Shown here in pieces: positions 9,736-20,459 of a stretch of 64,000 bases of DNA; within the stretch, counting starts at the first letter, position 1, and the number at the start of each line of letters is the position of its first letter. The translations under genes were made by a program, and so were the position numbers. The notes under the pieces are model-generated. The model was not told the DNA's origin. It saw nothing but the letters and a program-made list of their open reading frames with translations, and did not search any database. The DNA is from Hydractinia symbiolongicarpus (taxonomy: Eukaryota > Cnidaria > Hydrozoa > Anthoathecata > Hydractiniidae). The stretch is from contig NC_079882.1 in the NCBI RefSeq assembly GCF_029227915.1, forward strand, positions 4,154,001-4,218,000, read 5' to 3'.

Positions 9736-9984
9736 GGCCGATATACACAGAAGAATATTCACAAAGAATATTAACTTTTTAAATATTCTTTTAATATTCT
9801 TCTAATATTTTTTTGGTAAATACACGTAAAAATATTAAAATAATATTGTAATATCTGCCTACTAATTTCATATTCTTTCGTTATTTCTCAAACATATATA
9901 CGAAAGATTATTACAGTCAGAGTGCAACTATGGATAACTTCCCATTGCTACTTGCAATAACGTTATAAAAAATATTAAAAGAAA

Positions 9985-10800
9985 AAAGCCTCGTAAAAAA
10001 ACACAGTTTGGGTTAAGGAATGCTTAAGAAGACTAAAGTAGCGCTTATTATGGCTTAATTGCTCAGAGATTTTTGAAGGTTTTCGACGTTATTTAAGAAT
10101 GAATACTGCAGCTTTTGAGGTAAGCATATTTCAGAAACATAGTACTTTCTTCTGCAACCTCGAATCCATGTTCCTCTATGTTCCATTATGGGTATGCGTG
10201 TCGATGGCAACCTCGAGCCCAGGGTTGTATGTCTCTAGGAGAACCGCAGGAACGAAGTTACATCGTGGGTTTCAAGGGTGTACATCCCTGCAGGGGGGTA
10301 ATATGAGATAAAATCGCTATGCTATAACTTTATATATGCTATAACTAACAGGCATTTTCACCCTCTTCTAGAAACTTGTGAAATTGGTTGGACCGAAGTT
10401 GGTCAAGCAAACAACAATGAAAACACCGATTCCCCTGAAGAAAGATTAGCTATTACTTTTCGTTTCTCGACTACTAGCGAGTCGCATGAAAGCCTAATGT
10501 ATCAAATTTTGAATCCATAAACAGTTCATACCTGAACTGTTTATGGATTCACAGTTCATACTTGTTGTTTGTACAGAGATATATAATAAATTGAGAGAAA
10601 TCTACTTAAAGTTCCCAGTACCAGGAAGGAGTGGGAAGAGTACGAACTTGAAACAAGGTGACGCTGGTGGTTTCCAAATTACTTTGATGCAGCTGACGGC
10701 GAACATGTTGCTATTATTCATCCAGCTGACAGTGGATCAGATTTTTTTAACTACAAAGGTTTTTATTGCTATAGTGTTATTGTTATTTTTAAACAAAACG
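9985..10800 (+). pseudogene. PIF/Harbinger transposase remnant (DDE_Tnp_4)
   Basis: Fragments in changing frames line up with Harbinger transposase in order: EIFEGFRRYLRMNTAAFE (to about 10120), an apparent intron, LVKLVGPKLVKQ (10378-10413), then after a frame slip PEERLAITFRFSTTSESHES (from 10433), VCTEIYNKLREIYLKFP (10568-10618), and after another slip RWWFPNYFDAADGEHVAIIH then PADSGSDFFNYKGF (to about 10765). The first catalytic Asp region (DAADGEH for the usual GALDGKH) survives; the rest of the nuclease domain is missing. Several frameshifts, stops and a palindromic insertion make it inactive. Confidence 0.8.
10511..10550. repeat. Perfect 18-bp hairpin inside the Harbinger remnant
   Basis: GAATCCATAAACAGTTCA is followed after the 4-base loop TACC by its exact reverse complement. 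Part of the arm is then repeated directly downstream. It interrupts the transposase where the family is normally continuous, so it arose after the gene decayed. Confidence 0.85.
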
Positions 10801-11500
10801 CTGTGTTTACCACCGCTTTATTAACAATGACTAAAGTAAGCGCATTTTCGAAAGAAAAAGTGTCAATGACGTCATATTTCAATAGAAGTATGCTAATGCT
10901 GTAAACAACTCATTGTTTGAATATTCTTTTTTTTCGCTGGATAAAATCAAACTGATTTGATTATCCAGCTTGTTTTTTATTCGAAGAATAGCGAAAAAAT
11001 ATTCAAGAATTTTTAGTCTTCTACAAGATACACTGGGGAAATAATGGAAGAATATTAATATACTCTAGTTATTCTACTAATTATTCTTCTGTGTATATCG
11101 GCCTGGTGGCAGTAACCCTTTTAAAAGTCGGAATTTTTTTTTTACATAATTAGTTCCGAAAGGTTATTTTCAGACTATATATCCATATTTCTTCTGTTAT
11201 AACACACTTGTCACGATTTTATGGCTAAAATTCTATTATCTTTCACCAAAAATATTCAGCCTCAACAATTCGTCTTTAAATTAAAAGTCATGAATAATTA
11301 ACTAGCTCTGCCGAATATACCTTATCGGTAAAAAAAAAGTCGGTGTAAAAAAAAGTCGGCAAAAAATTTAGTCGGCAAAAAAGTTAGTCACTTAGCAAAA
11401 ATTAGTCACTTTTTACCGGTTAATTTTTTTAAAATTAGTCACTTATTGCCGACTTTTTTGACACCGCTGAATTAAAAGAGAACAAAGATTTTACAACAAT

Positions 11501-12106
11501 CTAATCTATTTCAATAACATCTTTATTAATGATTTTATCAATAATATTTTGGACATCTCCCGGCTCCTTCGCATTATCTTCTTCTTCATTTTCATCATTT
11601 TTCTCTTCTTCAACACTCCCTTCTGCCTTATCATTGTTAATAACAATATCAATTTCGTCGTCGTCACTCTCGCCGTCGTCATCACTTTCGTCGTTTTTTT
11701 TGTCTTCCTTCTCGCCAGTGTAATCATAGTCGTATAGGTTGTTGATAAAGTCTTTCATTAGAAAAAAAATTCTGTCTTTTTTCACTGTAAAAGTAAGTAG
11801 AAGCGGTACTTCAAGTCCTCCTGCAGGGATCGGGGACACTTTGTAGTTGGTGGAGAGCAATTGACCAGAAATACTTCCACCTTCTTTGATGAAATAAAAA
11901 CAGTGGCGTGAAATTTCCCTTGGAATGTGCCCAACAGTCATCCAGTTGTCAAAGAAATTATTCTTTATTTTAATGGCACATGCATAATGATCACATTCTT
12001 TGGACGATTTGTTAGTCTCAATTTGTACTTGGACTTTTTGACCTGCTTCAGCATTTTTCCACGTCCAGAATGAAGTTGGAGAATCGCTCTTTTGAATGGC
12101 ACCAAA
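11501..12106 (-). CDS. HIRAN-like domain protein with acidic tail, carried in the transposon
   Basis: The frame is open from 12106 down to the stop at 11501; the first ATG is at 11941 (146 aa), but domain-like sequence extends upstream of it (FWTWKNAEAGQKVQVQIET, CDHYACAIKI). With MTVGHIPREISRHCFYFIKE and AGGLEVPLLLTF this resembles the HIRAN-like domain found in many cnidarian and sponge proteins, a module related to the DNA-end-binding HIRAN of HLTF/Rad5. The last 75 residues are very acidic (runs of D and E). The N-terminus is cut off at a TGA, beside the start of the transposase homology, so the protein is probably incomplete unless an unseen exon supplies the start. Role in transposition is unknown. 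Confidence 0.55.
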   Translation of the reverse strand, partial: FGAIQKSDSPTSFWTWKNAEAGQKVQVQIETNKSSKECDHYACAIKIKNNFFDNWMTVGHIPREISRHCFYFIKEGGSISGQLLSTNYKVSPIPAGGLEVPLLLTFTVKKDRIFFLMKDFINNLYDYDYTGEKEDKKNDESDDDGESDDDEIDIVINNDKAEGSVEEEKNDENEEEDNAKEPGDVQNIIDKIINKDVIEID

Positions 12107-13326
12107 TCAGCACTGGAGAAATTCAAGAAAAAGTATCCAAAATATACTTTCTTCCGAACGTCAGTGAATAATTGGAAAAAAAAGATTCAGAAGAACAAAA
12201 ATCACTCTGTTTCATCTACTGTACACGAGAAAAAAGGTAGGCCAAACCTCTTACCAGACGAACTTATGCTTAAAGTGAGAGATGTGATAACTGGAGTACG
12301 TCTGGCTGGAGGTGCTATTTCAAGAAAAATGGTCATAGCAATTGGTAATGGAGTCGTCAAGGCAAACTGTCCATCAAAACTTAAAGAATTCGGTGGTCAT
12401 ATTGTACTTACAGAAGGCTGGGCTAGAAATGTATTGAAATCAATGGCATGGTCTAAACGAAAAGGAACGACCGGCAAAATCGAGCCAAGTGAACAATTTT
12501 TACTTGAAGAAAAGCTCACATTTCAACGACAAATTTCCGCTGTTGTCAGCGACGATGATATTCCTAAGGATCTTATATTAAATTTGGACCAAACTCCTTT
12601 ATCTTATGTGTCTCCTGGAAAATACACTTTCAATCCAAAAGGAGCAAAAACTGTTCCAATTAAAGGCATCGATGATAAGAGACAAATAACAGCTACTTTT
12701 GTTATCAGCATGACTGGTAAGTTTCTCCCGATTCAACTTATCTATGAAGGCAAAACAAAAAGATGCCTGATTTTCCAACTGGCTTTAATGTTACATTTTC
12801 CAGCAATCATTGGTCAAATACTGAAAAATCAATGGTGCTATTTGAAGATATTATTTTTCCGTACCTGGATAAAGTCAAAGTAAATCTGAATTATCCAAAG
12901 GAGCAACTATCGTTAATAATCATGGATACATTCAAGGGGCAGGATAACGAAGCTGTTCTTCAACTTTGCCGAAAGAATTCTTGCAGAGTTATAATAGTGC
13001 CCCACAACCTAACAAATAAGTTTCAACCACTGGATATAACCTTGAACAAGCCAGCAAAATCGTTCATTTCCAATTGTTACAATGAATGGTTTTCTCATCA
13101 AGTTTCCCAGCAGTTGGAGAAAAGCATAAAACCTGCAGATATTAAAGTGTCGCTTAATCTAACCGAACTAAAGGTGATGCATGCTAAATGGATTTCAAAA
13201 CTTTATGAATTCTTATGTGCTCAAGATAAAATGATATTAAATGGCTTCAAAGCTGCTGGTATAACAGAAGCAGTGGAATCTGCTAATGCTGTCTTGGAAA
13301 GAATTGAAAACCCTTTTCGTTGTTAA
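12078..13326 (+). pseudogene. pogo/Tigger-like transposase, one frameshift
   Basis: The frame opens after a stop at about 12070 with IALLNGTKSALEKF, a helix-turn-helix remnant lacking its first residues. A CENP-B/pogo-type binding region (GRPNLLPDELMLKVRD, AGGAISRKMVIAIGNGV, EFGGHIVLTEGWARNVL) follows. The DDE_1 catalytic core has D in LNLDQTPL (12587-12589), D in LIIMDTFKGQ (12925-12927) and D in FQPLDITLNK (13033-13035), so the DDD triad is kept. Near 12763-12768 the frame shifts by -1 between GKTKRCL and PDFPTGF, breaking the gene. It ends normally at TAA 13326. Confidence 0.85.
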
Positions 13327-14092
13327 AATATTTACTTATTTTTCTCTGCTATTTGTATGAACAGTTTGTTGTTGTTGATTATGTTGTTTTTGATGTTTAT
13401 ATTACAAAGATACCATTGTTAGCATTAAATTAAACAGTAGGAATTCAAAAGAACTTCTTTAATTTTCTTTCTCCTTTACCAGGTTTGGTTTTACAGGATC
13501 ATTATACACTAACTCTGTGAAAAAGCTCTCCACCAAATATGGTCATAAATAATTGAACCAATCATTAACCGAGAAATTATTTGCTTTTATTATCTCACGT
13601 GGGTTTAAGAGAAAGCTATTGGTTCAATTGGTTCAAACTTAGTGTATACAAAGACATAATATAGCGGAGCTCCGCTATTTGGTGTATACTCCGTATAATA
13701 TTGCGGATGAGGCTTCATAAAACGACAAAGTATAAATTTGATTAGAATCCCTGGAATCACTTTGGAAAGTCAAAAAACTAAAAAATTGGAGGTTAAAAAG
13801 TAATTCAAAAAATCGGCAAATATTACTAGTCGGTAAAAAAAAAGTTGGTAAAAATTTTCGGTCGGCAAAAAAAATGTCGGTAAAAAAATTGGTCGGTAAA
13901 AAATTTAGTCACCTAGCCAAAATTTGGTCACTTTTTGCCGACTTTTTTTTTACCGATAAGGTAGTTTAAGTCTACATGCTTGCGAATTTGTACAGAAAGA
14001 AATGACGTATTTAGATGATGGCGCATTATGCAGAAATTTAGGACGATCTTCATTATGCTAGCTGCACGAGCTTTAACTTGCGATTGCATTTT

Positions 14093-14340
14093 CAACAAAG
14101 AAACTACATTATTCGCGACGTTTCGGATGTTCACACACCCAAATTCAAGCAATCAAAAACGTACAATGTTCTCCTAAATATATACAAGTTTAACAGCAAC
14201 CATAGTTACATATTAAATACTAATTGTATAAATACAATGGAGCAGATCTAATGTTGTTATTCAACTGGGGACTATCCCGCATTATGAACAAACTCTCTTT
14301 AATCTCTAGCAAATACCGGTTGTTACCCCTAGAGAGTATA
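14093..14340 (-). repeat. Inverted left arm of the Penelope-like element
   Basis: Reverse complement of 16506-16753, with equal length and only scattered substitutions (for example near 14190 and 14253). It includes part of the GIY-YIG coding sequence. Confidence 0.9.
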
Positions 14341-14344
14341 TTTA

Positions 14345-16164
14345 GTGCCTAAATTCTTACATTTTCGGTTAGCTAATCGAGGATTAAAAAATTCGAACTC
14401 TTATAAACAATGCCAAAGGAATCTCCTGAAGGAAGAAATTCATCAAAAGACATCCCGAATCCACGTGTTGGAAAATGGATTTGATTTACTCCATTCGTGT
14501 TTGAAAGAAAGATTGAGTGTCATTGACCTTGCACACGTTTGTTCGATTTTTCTTGGAAGTAACGACCGTATTCTTAAAAAGCAGGAATTAATTCAAGATA
14601 AGAAGATTGCGAACTTGAAAAGATTAAAACCACCTACTAATGATGTTGACACTGTTATTTTTAATTTTTCAAAACATATCTTAACTGATTTTGAGAAGTC
14701 GTTGCTTGTGAAAGGTTTAAATTTTTCTGTACCTCCTCAGTCTCTTAATTATGGTGACTATCTCGTGAATTATGAAACTCTTTTCAGGGATATACGGGGT
14801 ATCAATTTACTTAATAATGAGGATCTTGACTTCGTCAAAACGAGGATTAAAGATGTGGCATTATCTACTTATCGTTCTTATAACGATAAAGGTGAGTATA
14901 GTAACTTGAGTGATTATGAATCACAAGCCTTATTGTCTTTATCCCGAAATAGCAGTGTCGTTGTACAAAAATCCGATAAAGGTAATTCTGTTGTTTTAGT
15001 TGACAAAGACATCTACAACAACAGAATGGAAGAAATTCTATCTGACAGTAGCAAATTTAGAAAGCTCAGTCTACCATCTGATAAGCTTTTGAATTTTACC
15101 ATTGGTCAAGAGAGAAAGATTACCAATGTTTATAAGGCTCTCTTAAAATCTGGCGGGCTGAGTGAAGCCAATTACAATAAATTTCGCCCTGTAGGCTCTA
15201 AACCTGGTATACTTTATGGGCTTTGCAAGGTCCATAAAAAGTGTATTAATGGATGTCCACCCTTTAGACCTATCTTATCTGCTATTGGTATACCGGTCTA
15301 TAATTTAGCTAAGTTTTTTGTCCCTGTGTTATCTAATGTCACGAAAAACGAATATACAGTTCATGACTCATTCTCCTTTGCCGAAGACATCATTCAACAA
15401 GATGGCAGTCTCTATATGGCCAGCCTTGACATTGACTCTTTATTTACCAACATTCCGTTAAATGAAACGATAGAAATATGTACCAACCTGGTCTTTGATC
15501 AATGTGATAGGTGTCAAGGTCTAACTAGAAGTGAGTTTAAATCTCTTTTAGAGCTAGCTACCAAGGAGTCATATTTCATTTTTAATGACAAACTTTATCA
15601 ACAAATTGATGGAGTGGCTATGGGTTCACCCTTAGGCCCCACATTTGCTAATGCTTTTTGTGCTATCATGAACAAAACTGGTTGAACAATTGTCCAACAG
15701 AATTCAAGCCCGTCTACTTTAAAAGGTACGTTGACGATATTTTTGTGTTGTTTTCATCCCCGGACCACTTGCCTAAATTTCAAAATTACTTGAATAAATG
15801 CCATCCTAACATCTCTTTTACATCAGAGACGGAAAAGAGCAATAAATTATCTTTCCTTGACATATCCATTACTCGCGATGTGGACCGAAAGTTTATTACA
15901 TCCATATATAGAAAGCCTACTTTTAGCGGAGTGTACACGCACTTCGATAGTTTTATTCCTGAAAGCTATAAATTCGGCTTAATTTATACTTTGCTTCATC
16001 GTTGTTTTAAAATTTGTTCAAGTTGGTCAATTTTCCATCATGAGGTTATTAGAATCAAACATATCTTTATTCGAAATGGTTATCCAGAACTATTTATTGA
16101 CAAGGTCATAAAACACTTTTTTTTCAACATCTCGCAAAACCAAAGAAGTCATCCACACAGCTGA
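14345..16164 (+). pseudogene. Penelope-like reverse transcriptase, frameshifted
   Basis: The first frame (to 15685, 446 codons, no ATG at its start) carries RT motifs FRPILSAIG, YMASLDIDSLFTNIPL and DGVAMGSPLGPTFANAF. The second frame continues the homology from about 15658 with HEQNWL, the catalytic YVDD (15731-15742) and KLSFLDISI. The two join if a run of five T at 15655-15659 once had six, so the break is a single-base homopolymer change. A further shift occurs near 16110-16125, after which KEVIHTAEKKNILVVLPFLG is found in another frame. Function in an intact copy: reverse transcription of the element. Confidence 0.85.
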
Positions 16165-16212
16165 GAAGAAGAACATTTTGGTTGTTCTCCCTTTTTTAGG
16201 TTTAAATCTACT

Positions 16213-16626
16213 TTGCATTGTTGTAAACTATCTGTTGTTTTCAGAACTCACACTCGCTTATCTAACTTCTTCAGATTTAAAGACCTGTTGCCCAAAGAAT
16301 TAAAGTCAGGCGTCATTTACAAATATAAGTGCAGTGGCTGCAACGCCACTTATATAGATGAGACGTCGCGTCATGTTAAGGTTCGGGCAAGCGAGCACCT
16401 CGGAGTGTCTCCCTTAACAGGTAAGAAATCAACCTCATCTAATTGCACGGCAATTAAAGATCATCTTAAAGCTTGTCACACCACATCATCTCTTGACGAT
16501 TTTAGTATACTCTCTAGGGGTAACAACCGGTATTTGCTAGAGATTAAAGAGAGTTTGTTCATAATGCGGGATAGTCCCCAGTTGAATAACAAAATTAGAT
16601 CTGCTCCATTGTATTTATACAATTAG
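16213..16626 (+). pseudogene. Penelope-like GIY-YIG endonuclease domain
   Basis: This frame continues the element after a small deletion. VVFRTHTRLSNFFRFKD leads into a GIY-YIG module with GVIYKYKCSGCNATYIDETS and VKVRASEHLGVSPLTGKK, ending DFSILSRGNNRYLLEIKESL, then SPQLNNKIRSAPLYLYN and a stop at 16626. The second half of the usual YYGKT core reads YIDET here, so the signature is partly changed. It is the domain that nicks target DNA in Penelope elements; in this copy it is cut off from the reverse transcriptase by stops. Confidence 0.85.
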
Positions 16627-16753
16627 TATTTAATATGTAACTATGGTTGCTGTTAAACTTGTATATCTTTAGGAGAACATTGTACGTTTTTGATTGCTTG
16701 AAAATGGGTGTGTGAACATCCGAAACGTCGCGAATAATGTAGTTTCTTTGTTG

Positions 16754-19700
16754 TCAATTTACTAGCGCGATGATTCTTCATCATTGTGATTGCATTTTCG
16801 TTTTACTTTAAAACTTTCAGACATGCTTGGTGAATCATGCAGCCATGATACGGTGTGCGGAAATTATTTTAATCGGAATATTTTTCTTTTAACAGCGTTC
16901 GATGCAGCAGGGGATGCTAACAAAGAATCTTTTGAAAAAAAAAGGCTATTGTTAAAAAATAAGAATGAACAAAAAAAAATCCGCACACTGTTTTATCAGA
17001 GTTAACCCGAGGTTCATTTAAAAACAGAAGATGATGAAAATTAACGAGATTGTAAAAAGTTAAAGCTCGTAAAGCCGATTTTTTTCTTGATTTTGATACA
17101 TTTTTAAAAAGAAATTTCTGCTGATTCAGCAATTTTAGTGTTAAGTGAAAATTTTTTTATTATGTATTAAGGCCTTTATTTCTAGCAAATAGTAAAAAAC
17201 AATGGTATAACTAAAACACTGAATAAATAATTCAGCTATTTGCACAGCTAAAAAAGGGTTACTGCCACCTTAACTGGAAACACTGATCAAGAGAATGTAC
17301 AGGGTCGTGTCCTTTTGACAAACGGTTAAAGAGATTTTAGGGTTTAAAGATATTTTCATGACGCGTCATCAATGCCCAGCTTTGTGAAACTTACCCCAAC
17401 TTGGTCCCAAATGGCCTCTAGTTATCCATGTAGAAAGATGACAACCTCGTTCCCAGGGCTTTTTGCCTCTCATCGGCGCGGTGCTAATTGATAATCCGAT
17501 ATGTGAAATTAGATAACAGGTCCTTGGATCGAGATTGGGAGATGACGTCAGTTATTTCCAAGCCGTTTCTAAAATATAAGGCTTAAATATAAAAGTGCAA
17601 TGCAATGGCTTCGCTAATTTTAAAAATCTATTGACGTCAGTCTAATGCATAGACGTTATGTGCCGTAACGTTATAAAAGTTATCAAATAAGAACTTTTTC
17701 GGCTCCACCAAAGAAAAATAAACGTATCTCATTTGCTTGTCACAGTAGACACAGTGACACACTTGACCTAGTATAAGACGAATAATAGAATCAGGTAGAA
17801 ACTGTCGTCAACAAAAGTTTAGCTTTAAGGCCGGCAAAAGGGCCAGTATGTTGCAATATGATGTGGTACTTCTTCACACTTTCCATTAGTATGCAACGTC
17901 TTTTTAGTAAATATGTTATCTGCAATCCACATTTTATTTTATGACGTCAAAGTCAGATACATAAAATATTTATTTTGAAATAAAAGTTTGACTAATTTTC
18001 AACATAATTAATAAACAATTTCTTTTCTTTGTTTATTTACTAAACTTTCTGATCATGTTTTATTTTTCTTATGTTTTTATTTGTTTTTTATTGATTATAC
18101 ATTTACCATTAATTCTTGGGTGAAGGGTGAAGCGTCGTTGTTTCCAAAATAAATTAGCACGAATTTTTTAAGTCTCTCACTTGCAGATTTATTTGTTCCA
18201 TTAATTAAAATACTAAAAAATATTTTTTATGGTTTTTTTCCCTCTCCTCTTTGGTTTTGTTATGATTAAAAACCATGACAGATTTAATCTTATCAAATAC
18301 GTAACGAGATTAAAGAATTAAAAAAAGGAAAGAGAAACAACACAAAAAAAGAAAACAAAAATAGTTGATAAGTTATTTAACGATTTGAATAAAGTTCGTG
18401 GGTGCTGCGTGAAATGTTTTTACTTGGAAATTTAAGAATCTTAATATATTATTTCGTCAAGAAGCCTAATGATACCCAACCTCGATCCCAGGGCCTGAGT
18501 ATTCAGCTTGAAACGTCTTTTGTATTTTGACAGAAGCTTTTATTTTATGGGGATCTAATATTTTGTTTAAACGACGCCCCTATATTAACACTGCCACTTT
18601 AACGCTGTTAATTTTCACGGTCAAGCTTTTACCACTTTTTGGTGTCCCTCTACACTAACCGAAAATTAACGTGGACGATTGACGTCAGGAAAATATCAAG
18701 TCAGAAGCTGTGTTATTCCGTGTGTATTGATGTTAAGTCGTTCGCACGAACCTAATAAATTTTTATTCTTAATTTTTATATTATTTAATATTTTAAAGGT
18801 TAAGTCTAGCGACCGCCCTTCGCCCAACGTTCTAAAAATAAACGAACATCCCTTATCATACTAAAACTACGACAGCAGCTATTTCCAGTCTCGGTAAAGT
18901 TAAAATCATGGTTTTATCAGTAAACAAGATTCCTACAAAAAGCCAATGAAATTGTAACACTGTATTACGTGAGAAGTTCCATAAGCGATAAATAAATTTA
19001 GCGGTGCGGTTGAATTTTTTACTTGAAAGAAATATTAGAAATATATAAATTATTAAAAACAAGAAAAGACTGATGTAATAACGCTAAGAATTTCGTTATA
19101 TGTAAAAAATATTCCTTTTCTAGAAAGTTTCGCTTTAATTTATTTTTTTAGTGGTAAAAAATAGTACAAATATTCACATGACAATATTTCGTCCAGCATT
19201 TCAGGTATGAAGTGCAAATATCTCCTGTTTTATATAAACTATTTAGTAAAATGGTCCCTGTGAAGGAGAACTCATCATGAAAGTCCAAAGTCTAACTTAA
19301 CACTCCTTTTAGCCAATCTATACTAGAAATAATTTAGACCAATAAGAATTCTTTAAAGTGATGCGTCATGTACATTTCAGCAGATGTACGTATCGTCCGT
19401 TTCCCCATTGAGTAAAAACAAAAACACATGTCTCTTGAGAAACGACCAAATTCATAATTTATGACAGTACGTCTCCGTAAAATTTATGAATGGAAATTAT
19501 TACACAGCCATTTGTTTCAATGAACTGAAGGAGTAGGCAGCCATTTTTGTTGGGTGTGGACGATATAAAACTAAGGCTTGCGACAAAAGCTGTCCAAGGA
19601 AAGAGCGTACTGGTATTTATTTACTAAACTAGCCAACAGTTATTGTTCATTTTAGTTTAACTGCTTTGGCTAAAGTACGGCCAGCAGTTTTGTGTCGTTT

Positions 19701-20459
19701 GGAATACGTATGTAATTACCGTGCGTAGAACAGCGTGCTTGCGTAACGCGGCGTAAGGTTATTGTTATACTGTAATAAATTTTTATATGCAAAAAAAGTT
19801 AAAACTATACGTCAGAAGATGTGAAGTCAGTGTTCGGATTTTAAAGTGAAGCATTTAGGAAGATAGAAAAAGATGTTAGCAAGCGCGAAAGAAATTAAAT
19901 AACAAATTGCGGCTAAATTAATTTTTTTTTACATCAGGATTGTTTTATATGTAACAGCACTCTTAATTGTACGTCGCGTCAAATTTGTAAAAAAAAAACA
20001 AATAAACTAACTTTAAATTAACGAAGCGTCGTTGGACTTTATAACGTAATGACAATGGTGCCGAATAGAGACCTGTTTTAATGAGGAACCATGGAAATAT
20101 TAAGTCAACAGAGCGTAAATTATAGTAGAGATTTTATCGCTGTTAACAAGCATTCAACACAGAAAAGTGTTATGAATTATTAAGGTTTGCACTCGATTCT
20201 AATGTAATACTATTCATCAATTCTTACAAGCTGCGCGTCTCCATTCAGTTTAGTTATTTTGTTGTTAAGCACCTCACAAATAGTATTTCTCAACATTTTT
20301 CATTGAGTGTATCCTCAATGAATTTCTCCTAACTTTATAAATGAATGAAGTAGTACTTAATACGGACGCTTTTTTGTGACTAAGGATTTTAGTTTGCCAT
20401 TGTGATTTGCAGGAATAAAATAAAAAAGAAAATCGTCGTACAAATTGGTTTGCGTTACT
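16754..20459. other. Gene-poor flank and 5' region of the receptor gene
   Basis: No coding region supported. It holds a copy of the TGATCA...AATGTA dispersed repeat (about 17284-17370), two CAACCTCG(A/T)TCCCAGGG motifs (17442-17458 and 18478-18496) and long A/T runs. A TATA-like box at 19564 and a splice-acceptor-like TTTGCAG at about 20406-20412 may belong to the receptor gene's promoter and 5' UTR. Confidence 0.5.
19564..19570 (+). promoter_or_regulatory. Possible TATA box of the receptor gene
   Basis: TATAAAA lies about 890 bp before the start codon in otherwise structureless DNA. An acceptor-like TTTGCAG just before the start codon would allow a 5'-UTR intron linking the two. Weak, position-based evidence only. 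Confidence 0.25.

Larger units (their letters stand above)
9736..11103 (+). mobile_element. Decayed PIF/Harbinger DNA transposon
   Basis: The ends are 22-bp perfect inverted repeats beginning GGCCGATATACACAG (9736-9757 and 11082-11103), the GGCC start being usual for Harbinger. I see no clear 3-bp target duplication. Inside is a broken Harbinger transposase on the plus strand, and subterminal AATATTCTT repeats in both orientations. At 1368 bp it is far shorter than an autonomous element. Separate ends and coding remains agree on the assignment. Confidence 0.8.
11320..13961 (+). mobile_element. pogo/Tigger-like DNA transposon with antisense cargo ORF
   Basis: The termini are inverted repeats starting CCTTATCGGTAAAAAAAAAG and are flanked by TA at 11318-11319 and 13962-13963, the Tc1/mariner-superfamily signature. 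Both subterminal regions carry many repeats of TTAGTCACTT and GTCGGCAAAAA, probable transposase-binding sites. The 2642-bp body holds a frameshifted pogo-type transposase on the plus strand and a HIRAN-like ORF on the minus strand, head to head. A 396-bp derivative with the same ends lies at 44911-45306. Also inside, at 13553-13632, an AATTGAACCAAT / ATTGGTTCAATT inverted pair marks a smaller nested structure. Confidence 0.85.
14093..16753 (+). mobile_element. Penelope-like element with inverted end copies
   Basis: A Penelope-like retroelement (reverse transcriptase plus C-terminal GIY-YIG endonuclease). Its last 248 bp (16506-16753), covering the endonuclease C-terminus and 3' tail, are present again in inverted orientation before the reading frame (14093-14340) with only a few mismatches, about 98 percent identity by eye. 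Such partial inverted copies at the 5' side are typical of Penelope insertions. Upstream of 14093 the inverted arm may run on into the 13964-14092 segment, which has no counterpart downstream. The coding region has one frameshift, one stop and a deletion, so this copy is dead. Confidence 0.88.

Noticed and set aside
10099-10311. Independent small gene
   Set aside because: It starts in the last codons of a Harbinger transposase exon and runs into intron-like sequence.
11506-11737. Lysine/serine-rich frames overlapping the acidic tail
   Set aside because: They are low-complexity shadows of the acidic HIRAN-like frame in other registers.
16690-16753. Hammerhead ribozyme in the Penelope-like 3' region (CGAAACGTC is present)
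   Set aside because: Penelope elements often carry hammerheads, but the required CTGATGA box is not found at the right distance on either strand.
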